A stretch of DNA of 49,770 nucleotides, taken from positions 1 to 49,770 of the forward strand of contig JASLBS010000163.1 of the NCBI GenBank assembly GCA_030146405.1, given 5' to 3'. The notes beneath the pieces were generated by a model that had not been told where the DNA came from, did no database searches, and was given only the letters and a program-made list of their open reading frames with translations. The position numbers and the translations under genes are program-made. Positions 17,295 to 24,957 of this stretch are shown here, in pieces (positions within the stretch are counted from its first letter, which is position 1; every line of letters starts with the position of its first letter). The DNA comes from Arthrobacter sp. Lineage in GTDB: Bacteria; Actinomycetota; Actinomycetes; Actinomycetales; Micrococcaceae.

Positions 17295-18122
17295 TCAGGC
17301 GCCGGTCGCGACCGGGAGTCCGTCGGTGGTGGACCACTGGGACCAGGACCCCGGGAACAGTGCGGCCTCGATCCCCGCGATCTCGAGCGCTGCGATCTGG
17401 TGGGCGGCGGTGATGCCCGAGCCGCAGTACACGGCCACGCGGCCGGTATCCGCGCCGAGCTCGGAGAATCGCTCGCGTAGTTCCTCGGCGGTCCGGAAGC
17501 GCTTGTCCTCGCCGAGGTTCCCGGTGGTGGGCGCGCTGATCGCCCCGGGGATGTGCCCGGCCTTCGGATCCACCGGTTCGTGCTCGCCGCGGAAGCGTTC
17601 CCCCGCCCGGGCGTCGAGCAGGGTGTCCACGGCGCCCGGTGCCATCAGGTCGGCGGTGGAGACCACCGGCAGGCACCCGGAGGAGAGCTGGACGTTCCCC
17701 ACGCAGTGGCGCTCCTCCCCGCCCTCCAGGTCGAAGCCGGCTGCCCGCCAGGCGGCAAGGCCACCGTCCAGCAGCACGACCGATGGAAAACCAGCATCCC
17801 GCAGGAGCCACCAGAGCCGGGCGGCTGCCAGGTTGCCCGCATCGTCGTAGGCCACCACCGTGTCGTCGTCATTGATGCCCCACTGACGGGCCGACTCCTG
17901 GAGCGCAGCCGGGTCCGGCAGCGGGTGGCGTCCCAGACCGGGCCCTCCCGGAGCGCACAGCTCCCGCTCGAGGTCCACGTACACCGCGCCCGGGAGATGG
18001 GCCCTGCGGTAGTGCCCATGACCGTTCGGGTCACCGAGCGCCCAGCGAACATCCAGCAGGAGTGTCTGCTGACCGAAGGTCATCCGGTCCTGCAACTCCT
18101 GCACATCCATCAGAGTCTTCAT
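17295..18122 (-). CDS. sseA: Thiosulfate/3-mercaptopyruvate sulfurtransferase
   Basis: This 275-residue tandem rhodanese transfers a sulfane sulfur from thiosulfate or 3-mercaptopyruvate to an acceptor through a persulfide on its catalytic cysteine. The first rhodanese domain (about 5-130) lacks the cysteine, as usual; the second carries it in VYCGSGIT (Cys about 233). The CGSG[IV]T loop fits mercaptopyruvate sulfurtransferases better than classic rhodanese, but substrate choice is not certain. The ATG at 18122 has AGGAGA just upstream; a longer frame to 18380 would run into the divergent cds1 gene. It is divergent from a cysteine desulfhydrase-like gene, so both probably serve cysteine and sulfide balance. 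Confidence 0.88.
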   Translation of the reverse strand: MKTLMDVQELQDRMTFGQQTLLLDVRWALGDPNGHGHYRRAHLPGAVYVDLERELCAPGGPGLGRHPLPDPAALQESARQWGINDDDTVVAYDDAGNLAAARLWWLLRDAGFPSVVLLDGGLAAWRAAGFDLEGGEERHCVGNVQLSSGCLPVVSTADLMAPGAVDTLLDARAGERFRGEHEPVDPKAGHIPGAISAPTTGNLGEDKRFRTAEELRERFSELGADTGRVAVYCGSGITAAHQIAALEIAGIEAALFPGSWSQWSTTDGLPVATGA

Positions 18123-18220
18123 GGAGATCTCCTGTCGGAAGTGATGACCGGTCCACGCTGGTTGCCGCGGCCGGTCCTGATGCACGCCAGTCCACCACAC
18201 GCGGGGCTTCGCACCAAGGG

Positions 18221-18250
18221 ACCGCCCGATCGGAACACCGCCCGATCGGA
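18221..18250. repeat. Paired CCGATCGG palindromes in the sseA-cds1 intergenic region
   Basis: The 14-base unit ACCGCCCGATCGGA occurs at 18221-18234 and 18237-18250, sixteen bases apart, and each contains the palindrome CCGATCGG. A CCACCGGA doublet follows directly (18251-18266). The arrangement between divergent promoters looks like a dimeric operator. Confidence 0.5.
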
Positions 18251-18282
18251 CCACCGGACCACCGGACCATGGCGGCAGCTTG

Positions 18283-18288
18283 TAGGCT
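18283..18288 (+). promoter_or_regulatory. -10 element of a leaderless cds1 promoter
   Basis: The hexamer TAGGCT, preceded by TG, ends six bases before the ATG at 18295, so transcription should begin on the start codon. No ribosome-binding site is present. The paired palindromes at 18221-18250 cover the expected -35 to -70 region. Confidence 0.55.
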
Positions 18289-18294
18289 GACGCA

Positions 18295-19380
18295 ATGCCC
18301 AGGTTCTCCGCTGCCGAAAGATCGTGGTCCGACGACGCCGTGCGCCGGATCGAGGCGGACGGCAACAGGTCGGCGGACACGCACCTCTTCGCCGTTCCGC
18401 TGCCCGCGGAGTGGGGCGTGCAGGTCTATCTCAAGGACGAGTCGACACACCGGACCGGCAGCCTGAAGCACCGCCTCGCGCGTTCACTCTTCCTGTTCGG
18501 CCTGGTCAACGGCTGGATCACCGAGGGAACCACCATCGTGGAGGCGTCCAGTGGATCGACCGCCGTGTCCGAGGCCTATTTCGCGCAACTGCTCGGGCTG
18601 CGGTTCGTCGCGGTGATGACGGCCACCACGAGTCCCGAGAAGATCGCGCTGATCGAACAGTACGGCGGCACCTGCCGGTTCGTGCAGCACGCCTCGGACG
18701 TCTACGCGGTAGCCGAGGAGGTGGCACGGGAGACCGGTGGCCACTACATGGACCAGTTCACCTACGCGGAGCGCGCCACCGACTGGCGGGGCAACAACAA
18801 CATCGCAGAGTCCATCTTCGAGCAACTGACCCTCGAACCGCACCCCCTTCCGGCGTGGATCGTGGTGGGCGCGGGAACCGGAGGGACCAGCGCGACGATC
18901 GGCCGGTACCTCCGCTACAACTGGTACCCCACGCGGCTCGCCGTGGTCGACCCGGAGAACTCGGCGTTCTATCCGGCGTGGGCCGAACCGGGCTCCGTTC
19001 CCGTCGGTAAGCCCTCGCGCATCGAGGGCATCGGCAGGCCGCGTCCGGAACCGAGCTTCGTCCCGTCGGTGATCGACACCATGATCCGCGTTCCCGATGC
19101 CGCGTCCGTCGCTGCAGCCCGCCATCTGCGGGCACTCACGGGATTGCATGCCGGACCGTCCACGGGTACCAACCTCTGGGGTGTGTGGCAGCTCGTGGCG
19201 GATCTCGTGGCCGACGACCGCACGGGGAGCATCGTGTCCCTGATGTGCGATTCCGGGGAACGCTACGCCGCGTCCTACGACGACGACGCCTGGCTGGCTC
19301 GTCGGGGTCTGGATCCGACCGCGTCGACGGCAGTGCTCGATTCCTTCTTCGCCACCGGGCGCTGGCCGTCCCCGCCCTGA
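18295..19380 (+). CDS. cds1: PLP-dependent cysteine synthase-family enzyme, probable L-cysteine desulfhydrase
   Basis: This 361-residue fold-type II PLP enzyme resembles cysteine synthase but with altered motifs, as in the mycobacterial desulfhydrase Cds1, which breaks cysteine to hydrogen sulfide, pyruvate and ammonia. The PLP lysine is in TGSLKHR (Lys 58), the substrate loop is SSGST (about 85-89), and the phosphate loop is GAGTGGT (about 197-203). The sequence HRLARSLFLFGLVNGWI next to the lysine is characteristic of that group as I recall it. The gene is divergent from sseA. The start at 18295 is supported by the -10 spacing. The enzyme family is firm; the desulfhydrase reaction is inferred from resemblance. 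Confidence 0.8.
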   Translation: MPRFSAAERSWSDDAVRRIEADGNRSADTHLFAVPLPAEWGVQVYLKDESTHRTGSLKHRLARSLFLFGLVNGWITEGTTIVEASSGSTAVSEAYFAQLLGLRFVAVMTATTSPEKIALIEQYGGTCRFVQHASDVYAVAEEVARETGGHYMDQFTYAERATDWRGNNNIAESIFEQLTLEPHPLPAWIVVGAGTGGTSATIGRYLRYNWYPTRLAVVDPENSAFYPAWAEPGSVPVGKPSRIEGIGRPRPEPSFVPSVIDTMIRVPDAASVAAARHLRALTGLHAGPSTGTNLWGVWQLVADLVADDRTGSIVSLMCDSGERYAASYDDDAWLARRGLDPTASTAVLDSFFATGRWPSPP

Positions 19381-19444
19381 ACCCCGGCCTTCGACGGTCC
19401 GTTCCTGACAGGCGGGTCCTGGCGCGTGGTCGGCCTGGACCAGG

Positions 19445-20104
19445 TCAGACCTCGATGCTCTCCCGAACCCCGAGATGCCGGAACTCCGTGCCGTAGCGGG
19501 CTCCGAGGCGGCTGATGTGGCCCTCCACCATGCCCAGGCCGGTCTCGTTCAGGAGTGCGTCGTGGATCTGCACGGCTCTGGGCGCCCGTACGGACGCCAC
19601 GAAATCCACCACCTCCGACAGCTTCGACCACGGCGCATGCACGGGGACCAGCAGGGTGCCGACCTCCACCCCCTCGGGGACGATGAACGAGTCACCCGGG
19701 TGGTACAGGGTGTCCTCGATCAGGAAACCCACGTTGGCGACCATCGGGATCAGCGGATGGATGAGGGCATGCTGTCCGCCGAACGTGCGGACCCTGAAAC
19801 CTGCAGCGGAGAATTGCTCCCCACCTCCGACGGCGTGGATCCGGCTCCCCGCCGACTCGTCGAGGCGCTCGGCCACCATGACGGCCACTCCCTGCGGCGC
19901 CCAGAGCTCGAGCGATTCCTGCAGCGTGAGCACCTCCACCACCCGTTCCACGTCGATGTGGTCCGGGTGCTCGTGGGTCACCAGGACGGCGGTCGCACCG
20001 TCGAGCGCCTCGTGCACCTCGGAGAAGCTGCCCGGATCGACCACCAGTACTGCGCCCTCGCGCTCCAGCCGCACGCAGGAATGGGAGAACTTGGTCAGGT
20101 TCAT
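19445..20104 (-). CDS. Metallo-beta-lactamase-fold hydrolase
   Basis: A 219-residue cytoplasmic MBL-fold protein. The metal-binding motif HEHPDH lies at residues 44-49, with later ligands in YHPGDSF and near QIHDALL. The N-terminus MNLTKFSHSCVRL is typical of the small UPF0173-like subgroup, whose substrates are mostly unknown. It is convergent with cds1 and divergent from the zur-like gene. The ATG has no ribosome site, but a TAGGGT hexamer (complement of 20111-20116) is spaced so that transcription begins on the A of ATG, suggesting a leaderless mRNA. Confidence 0.8.
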   Translation of the reverse strand: MNLTKFSHSCVRLEREGAVLVVDPGSFSEVHEALDGATAVLVTHEHPDHIDVERVVEVLTLQESLELWAPQGVAVMVAERLDESAGSRIHAVGGGEQFSAAGFRVRTFGGQHALIHPLIPMVANVGFLIEDTLYHPGDSFIVPEGVEVGTLLVPVHAPWSKLSEVVDFVASVRAPRAVQIHDALLNETGLGMVEGHISRLGARYGTEFRHLGVRESIEV

Positions 20105-20183
20105 CCGCCCACCCTACCCGCGGCCGCGCTGATAATCTTGAGTCTGGTCCAGGGCGCACAGACGCCCGCGGAAAGGGTAGGAC

Positions 20184-20681
20184 ATGACATCTGAAGGAAC
20201 GCCCACAGCCACTGCGAGCAGCCCCTCCGAGGTGGGGCTCGGAGCAGGATCGGAACCCGGGCAGACGGTCCGCCGGGGGTCCGAACAACGCGTGACACGC
20301 CAGCGGCGCGCAGTCGGTACCGCCCTGGACGAACTGGCCGACTTCGTCAGTACCCAGGAACTGCACCGCGTCCTGCACGACAAGGGCGAGCAGGTCTCCC
20401 TCGCCACCACCTACCGGATCCTCCAGTCCATGGCCGACGACGGCCTCGTCGACGTACTTCGCAACGGGGACAACGAGGCGGTCTATCGCCGCTGCGCCGT
20501 CGAGCACCATCACCATCACCTGCTGTGCCGGACCTGTGGTCGTGCCGTGGAGATCGAGGCTCCGGCGGTGGAGCAGTGGGCCGCGCGCGTCGCTGCGGAA
20601 CACGGCTTCACCGAGGCCACCCACACCGTGGAGATCCATGGTCTCTGCCCGAGGTGCACCGCGCTCGCGGCGCAGTCGTAG
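20184..20681 (+). CDS. zur: Fur-family regulator, probably zinc-responsive (Zur)
   Basis: A 165-residue winged-helix repressor. The DNA-binding part (about 33-95) includes the recognition helix LATTYRILQSM. A His run EHHHHHLLC (about 107-115) and two CxxC pairs (C115/C118 and C155/C158) form structural and sensory zinc sites as in FurB/Zur. The first 30 residues are a disordered Thr/Ser/Gly-rich extension. Zinc sensing rather than iron is inferred from these motifs and from the znuBCA zinc-import genes 1.5 kb away. A GGTAGGA ribosome site precedes the ATG; a TAATCT -10 candidate is at 20133-20138. Confidence 0.82.
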   Translation: MTSEGTPTATASSPSEVGLGAGSEPGQTVRRGSEQRVTRQRRAVGTALDELADFVSTQELHRVLHDKGEQVSLATTYRILQSMADDGLVDVLRNGDNEAVYRRCAVEHHHHHLLCRTCGRAVEIEAPAVEQWAARVAAEHGFTEATHTVEIHGLCPRCTALAAQS

Positions 20682-20794
20682 CTGCACGCCCGATGTCCAC
20701 TGCACTGACTCGCGTCGACCCGCTTCCCGGCCGTCCGGGTGATCACTCCGACGGTCCTGACGACGGCACCGCCGTCCACTGCGCTGAAACGGTG

Positions 20795-21334
20795 ATGTCT
20801 TCCGACAACTCCGCAGCCCCTGCTGCAGGCTGGCTGCCCTCCGGGGGGCATGCCGGGGACGGATCTGGTGCCTGCGTCGACGCCCTGGTGGAGTCCGTGC
20901 GCCGGTACCGGAACGCGGAGGCTGCGATGCGCGGGAAGAGCCGCGATTCGATGCACCTCGGCAAGACCGACATGGCAGCCCTGCGCTTCCTGCTGAGAGC
21001 CGGCCGGTCCGGGCGCCCACTCAGCGCGGCCTCGCTGGCACGCGACCTCGAGATCTCGACGGCCGCCACCACCGTTCTGATCGACCGCCTGGAGAAGACC
21101 GGCCATGCCGAGCGGCGCCCCAGCGCCACCGATCGGCGTGCGATCGAGATCTGGCCCACCCCCACCACCGACGACGAGGTGCGCTCGACCATGGGCGTCC
21201 TGCACGAGCGGATGATGGGCATCGCCGGAGCGCTGTCCGCGGAGGATCGACGCACGGTCCGACGATTCTTCGAATCCCTCGGTACCGCCCTGGGCGAGCT
21301 CGACTTCCCGGATCCGGTCCGGGAGCACATCTGA
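20795..21334 (+). CDS. MarR-family transcriptional regulator (first paralogue)
   Basis: A 179-residue winged-helix regulator. The helix-turn-helix and wing region is LAASLARDLEISTAATTVLIDRLEKTGHAERRPSATDRRA in outline (about 78-120), matching MarR proteins. It is a paralogue of the gene at 21415, with which it shares ALRFLL/ALRYLL, VLIDRLEK/LVIDRLEK and DRRA. The ligand and target are unknown. Start is uncertain: ATG 20795 gives an N-terminus like its neighbour (MSSDNS versus MESSDA), while ATG 20693 would add 34 residues. The 20682-20794 gap otherwise shows nothing clear. Confidence 0.75.
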   Translation: MSSDNSAAPAAGWLPSGGHAGDGSGACVDALVESVRRYRNAEAAMRGKSRDSMHLGKTDMAALRFLLRAGRSGRPLSAASLARDLEISTAATTVLIDRLEKTGHAERRPSATDRRAIEIWPTPTTDDEVRSTMGVLHERMMGIAGALSAEDRRTVRRFFESLGTALGELDFPDPVREHI

Positions 21335-21399
21335 CCCCCTTGCCACGGCACCCGGGCAAGGGAATCCTCGGACGCTGCTTCCCTAGAAAGATTGAATAC

Positions 21400-21410
21400 T
21401 AGATGGTCTA
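21400..21410. promoter_or_regulatory. Candidate MarR autoregulatory operator
   Basis: TAGATGGTCTA is an inverted repeat with four-base arms and a three-base spacer. It overlaps the likely promoter of the second MarR gene: TAAGCT at 21409-21414 would start transcription at 21421, the second in-frame ATG. Confidence 0.4.
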
Positions 21411-21414
21411 AGCT

Positions 21415-21960
21415 ATGACCATGGAATCTTCGGACGCCCAGCAGGGAGCAGGGTACTGGTACCCGCAGTCCGGCGAGAACGCATCCGCCCAGGTGGTCAG
21501 CGGCGTCGATGTCCTGAATGCGCTCCGTGCCTACCGCACCGTGGAGAACGGACTCCGCCGTGACCTCAGTCAACGGCTCAAGATCAACGAGACGGACCTC
21601 GGTGCCCTCCGTTATCTGCTGGTCGCCTGGCAGCGTGAGCAGAGCGCCAGCCCCAAGGAACTGGCCCTGGCTCTCGGCATCTCCAGTGCGTCGACCACCC
21701 TCGTGATCGACCGCCTCGAGAAGGCCGGTTTCATCCAGCGCCGCAGGCACCCCGTGGACCGCCGTGCACTGATCCTCGAGCCCGGGGAGAAGGCCACCGA
21801 GGAGTTCCGCTCGGCGTTCGACGTCGAACGCCGTGGCGTCCTCGCAGCCGCTGACACCCTGAGCAGCGAGGAGACCGAAACCGTGACGCGCTTCCTCCGC
21901 AGCATGGAACAGGCGATCGTCGACGCCGTGGCACAACCCGACGACGTCCGCCAGTCCTGA
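21415..21960 (+). CDS. MarR-family transcriptional regulator (second paralogue)
   Basis: A 181-residue MarR protein, tandem paralogue of the preceding gene. The HTH and wing occupy about residues 77-120 (KELALALGISSASTTLVIDR, then RRRHPVDRRAL). The start is ATG at 21415 (MTMESSD) or, more likely if the mRNA is leaderless, the ATG two codons later at 21421. A small palindrome at 21400-21410 overlaps its promoter and may be its own operator. Its regulated genes are unknown. The 145-base gap after its stop holds only a GCCCTAGGGC palindrome (22022-22031). Confidence 0.8.
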   Translation: MTMESSDAQQGAGYWYPQSGENASAQVVSGVDVLNALRAYRTVENGLRRDLSQRLKINETDLGALRYLLVAWQREQSASPKELALALGISSASTTLVIDRLEKAGFIQRRRHPVDRRALILEPGEKATEEFRSAFDVERRGVLAAADTLSSEETETVTRFLRSMEQAIVDAVAQPDDVRQS

Positions 21961-22105
21961 CTGCGCATGGAACCACCCGGGCAGGCGGCTGCGCGAGGTT
22001 TCCTACGAAGTGCTGAACCAGCCCTAGGGCACCGCTGTGCGCGGCCCTGGCGGGCAAGCGCTTCCGATGCCGGGTGTCACAGAAGACTCGCGCCCGGCCA
22101 GAGCG

Positions 22106-23014
22106 TCAGGAGACAGCGGAGGCAGGAGCCTGAGGCCGTGTCCGGCCGGGCCGTGAGTCCTCGCGTGACCTCCTCGCGACCCTGCGTGAGCCGATGAGCC
22201 TGCAGACGATGTAGATCGCGAAGGAGATGGTGGTCACGTAGGGGCTGATCGGGATCCGACCGCCCAGGGCCAGGAGGATCCCACCGACCACCGCGGTGCA
22301 GGCGAAGGCGACGCTGAGCAGCACCACCAGGCTCGGGGAGGACGTCACGCGCAGGGCGGCGGCGGCCGGGGTGATGAGCAGTGCGAGGACGAGCAGCGCA
22401 CCCACCACCTGGATGGACAGTGCCACCGAGATGCCGAGCAGCACCATGAAAAGGATCGAGAGCCCCCGCACCGGTACACCTCGTGCCTCGGCGAGATCGG
22501 CGTCGGCACTGGCGAACGTCAGCGGACGCCAGATCACGGCAAGGGCCAGCATCACCACCACGGCACACCCGACGAGAAGGTTGAGCTGCACACTGTCCAC
22601 CGACACGATCTGGCCGGTGAGGAGCCCGAACTTGTTGGCCGCACGTCCCTGGTAGAGGGAGAGGAAGAGGATTCCCAACCCCAGGCCGAAGGGCATCACC
22701 ACACCGATCACGGAGTTCCTGTCGCGGGCGCGGATCCCCATCACGCCGAGCACCAGTGCGGCGAGGACGGAACCCACCAGCGAACCGGCCACCACGTTCG
22801 CGCCCACGAGGAGCGCGAAGGCCGCACCGGCGAAGGACAGTTCGGCGATGCCGTGGACCGCGAAGGCGAGATCGCGCATCATCACGAAGGTGCCGATCAG
22901 GCCGCCGAGCAGCCCCAGCACGGCCCCCGCGATGAGCGAGTTGCGGACCAGCGGCAGGAGCTGCGCATAGTTGTCGAACGTGAAGATGGCGCTGAAGATC
23001 TCCTGGAAGTCCAT
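22106..23014 (-). CDS. znuB: Zinc/manganese ABC importer permease (ABC-3 family)
   Basis: A 302-residue polytopic membrane protein with about eight or nine helices, the permease of a metal importer. Family features include the N-terminal VRNSLIAGAVLGLLGGLIGTFVMMRDLAF stretch in outline and SIQVVGALLVLALLITPAAAA, the conserved segment that contacts the ATPase and ion path. The C-terminal 25 residues are Arg/Pro-rich and cytoplasmic. It follows the ATPase gene by two bases, last in the znuA-znuC-znuB operon. Zinc is inferred from the His-rich binding protein and nearby Zur. Confidence 0.88.
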   Translation of the reverse strand: MDFQEIFSAIFTFDNYAQLLPLVRNSLIAGAVLGLLGGLIGTFVMMRDLAFAVHGIAELSFAGAAFALLVGANVVAGSLVGSVLAALVLGVMGIRARDRNSVIGVVMPFGLGLGILFLSLYQGRAANKFGLLTGQIVSVDSVQLNLLVGCAVVVMLALAVIWRPLTFASADADLAEARGVPVRGLSILFMVLLGISVALSIQVVGALLVLALLITPAAAALRVTSSPSLVVLLSVAFACTAVVGGILLALGGRIPISPYVTTISFAIYIVCRLIGSRRVARRSREDSRPGRTRPQAPASAVS

Positions 23015-23016
23015 GC

Positions 23017-23856
23017 CTAGCCGTTCTCGTGATGGTGCGTGGTGGCGTCCGGAAGGCCCACGACCACGATCCGCCCGTTGCTGTGCAGGACCTCGACGGG
23101 ACTGTTGTAGAGGTCGGAGAGAACCTCGCTGGTCAGGACCTCGTGCGGAGAACCGATGCGGAACCGGCCGTCCGCCAGGTAGAGCACCCGGTCCACGTAG
23201 TCGATCACGGGGTTGATCTCATGGGTCACGAAGACCACCGCGCTGTTCTTCTCGTGGCACTGTCGGTTGATGAGCGAGCTCACGGCCTGCTGGTGGTTGA
23301 GATCCAGTGACAGCAGGGGTTCGTCACAGAGGAGCACAGCGGGATCGGCGGCGAGAGCCTGCGCGGCCCGGAGGCGCTGCTGCTCCCCTCCGGAGAGGAG
23401 TCCCACCGGGGCGTCGGCATAGGACTCCGCGCCGACGTCGCGCAGGAGCGCGTCCACCCGTTCCGTGTACCGGCGGGAGCGAATCCGCAGGCCCCATCGG
23501 TGACCGTCCACCCCGAGCCCCACGAGGTCGCGGGCACGCAGCGGGGTCTCGGGAGGGAACGACTTCTGCTGCGGGATGTAACCGAGGGTCGGGCTGCCGC
23601 GCCGGATCGGTTGACCCTTGATGGTGGCGGTCCCGGCGTCGAGCTGCTGCAGCCCGAGGAGCACCCTCAGGAAACTCGTCTTGCCGGAACCGTTGGGCCC
23701 GAGGACCGCGAAGAACTCACCCGGCTGGATGTCGAGATCGAGGCCGTCCCACAGCGTGCGCCGTCCGAAGGAGAGCCCTGCCCCCCGCAGACTGATCGCG
23801 GCACCGGTCGCTTCCCTCTGGGGGGTTGCGGTTTCCCGGATCGTGGTCGAGGACAT
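23017..23856 (-). CDS. znuC: Zinc ABC importer ATP-binding protein
   Basis: A 279-residue ABC ATPase that powers metal import with the adjacent permease. Motifs: Walker A GPNGSGKT (about 54-61), Q-loop around YIPQQKS, signature LLSGGEQQR, Walker B VLLCDEPLLSLD and switch His in FVTHEIN. The C-terminal tail ends in HHHENG, a His cluster that may sense or bind metal. It lies 50 bases after znuA and two bases before znuB. Confidence 0.88.
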   Translation of the reverse strand: MSSTTIRETATPQREATGAAISLRGAGLSFGRRTLWDGLDLDIQPGEFFAVLGPNGSGKTSFLRVLLGLQQLDAGTATIKGQPIRRGSPTLGYIPQQKSFPPETPLRARDLVGLGVDGHRWGLRIRSRRYTERVDALLRDVGAESYADAPVGLLSGGEQQRLRAAQALAADPAVLLCDEPLLSLDLNHQQAVSSLINRQCHEKNSAVVFVTHEINPVIDYVDRVLYLADGRFRIGSPHEVLTSEVLSDLYNSPVEVLHSNGRIVVVGLPDATTHHHENG

Positions 23857-23906
23857 CGGGTGCTGGTCCAGTCTGTCGGAGGGCGGGTACTCGGAGGAGA
23901 TCGACG

Positions 23907-24908
23907 TCAGGAGTTGAGCACGTCCTCGATGCTGTCGGTGTTGGCGCTCATCCAGGACACGAAGTCCTCGCCGTCGGGAAGCGTCTCGGTGAAGTTCAGC
24001 ACCGGCAGACCCGAGCTCTCTGCCTCGGACCTGATCATCTCGGTCTGGGGGCTCTCGGTCTGCTCGTTGTAGGCGAGGAAGGCGGCCGTGCCACCGGCGA
24101 CCAGTTCCCTCATCTCCTCGAGGACGGCGACGGGGACGTCCCGCTCCTCTTCGATCGCCTCGCTGAACTCCTCCGGGGTCGCGTTCTCGAGGCCTGCAGC
24201 CTCGAGCAGGTAGAGCGGTACCGGCTCGGTCACCGCCACGGTCCTGCCGGACTCCGCGGAGGCGAGGTCGCCGAGGCGATCCTGGATGGGCTGCAGGCTC
24301 TCGGCGAAAGCCTCTGCCCGCTCCTGGTAGGCGTTGGCGTTGGCGTCGTCGAGACGACCGAGTTCCTGGGCGAGCGTGTTCGCCAGCGACACCATCACGG
24401 GGAGGTTGTACCAGACGTGCTCGTTGAACTCGCCGTGACTGTGGCCGTGGCCGTCGTCGTCCGTGTGCTCCTCGTCCGCGTGGTCCTCGTCGTCCGCATG
24501 CTCCTCGTCGTCGTCGTGATCCTCGTCCTGCAGGCCCGAGAGCTCCACCACGTTGAGCACGGTGGCCACGTCGGACTCGTCCGCGAGCCGCTCGAGGAAG
24601 GTGTCGTACCCCCCACCGTTCTCGATGACGACGTCGGCCTCGGACACGGCGAGCCGGTCCTGGACCGTGGGTTCGTAGGAGTGCGGGTCCTGGCTGAGGC
24701 TGTCCACGATCGAGGTCACCTCGACGTCGTCCCCGCCGACCGCGGCGGCGATGTCGCCGTACACGTTCGTGGCGGCGACGATCCGCAGCGCGCCGCCCCC
24801 TGCCGTCTCGGGACTCGTCGCGCCCTGATCACCACCACCGCAGGCGGTGAGCGTCAGTGCGGAGATGGTGAGAAGAACAGGCAGGGCTGAACGACGGGCA
24901 GAGAACAT
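23907..24908 (-). CDS. znuA: Zinc-binding lipoprotein of ABC importer
   Basis: A 333-residue exported cluster A-I solute-binding protein that captures zinc. The signal peptide ends in a lipobox LTAC (Cys 23). Metal ligands are likely His 76 (DPHSYEP), His 164 (EHVWYN) and an acidic residue near VTEPVPL, with a further acidic residue near the C-terminus. Residues about 127-160 form a loop packed with Asp, Glu and His, the hallmark of zinc rather than manganese binding proteins. Only 49 bases separate it from the upstream CNNM gene; that gap carries an AT-rich promoter-like stretch and a Zur-like half box, so it probably has its own zinc-controlled promoter. Confidence 0.88.
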   Translation of the reverse strand: MFSARRSALPVLLTISALTLTACGGGDQGATSPETAGGGALRIVAATNVYGDIAAAVGGDDVEVTSIVDSLSQDPHSYEPTVQDRLAVSEADVVIENGGGYDTFLERLADESDVATVLNVVELSGLQDEDHDDDEEHADDEDHADEEHTDDDGHGHSHGEFNEHVWYNLPVMVSLANTLAQELGRLDDANANAYQERAEAFAESLQPIQDRLGDLASAESGRTVAVTEPVPLYLLEAAGLENATPEEFSEAIEEERDVPVAVLEEMRELVAGGTAAFLAYNEQTESPQTEMIRSEAESSGLPVLNFTETLPDGEDFVSWMSANTDSIEDVLNS

Positions 24909-24928
24909 GGGGACCTCGATCGAGCGAA

Positions 24929-24943
24929 TGAGAACTGTTTAGG
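24929..24943 (-). promoter_or_regulatory. Degenerate Zur-type box before znuA
   Basis: TGAGAACTGTTTAGG matches one half of actinobacterial Zur boxes (TGAnAATnATTnTCA) well and the other half poorly. It lies 20 bases upstream of the znuA start, in a locally AT-rich stretch. Suggestive only. Confidence 0.3.
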
Positions 24944-24957
24944 TTAGCGAAGCAATC

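Noticed and set aside
18137..18163. SigR-like promoter GGAAG-N19-GTTG upstream of cds1
   Set aside because: The -35 differs from the GGAAT consensus and it lies over 130 bases before the gene, which has a better leaderless promoter at 18283.
24939..24957. Iron box (IdeR/DtxR) beginning TTAGGTTAG before znuA
   Set aside because: Only the left half matches; about 11 of 19 positions agree with the consensus, close to what an AT-rich stretch can give by chance.
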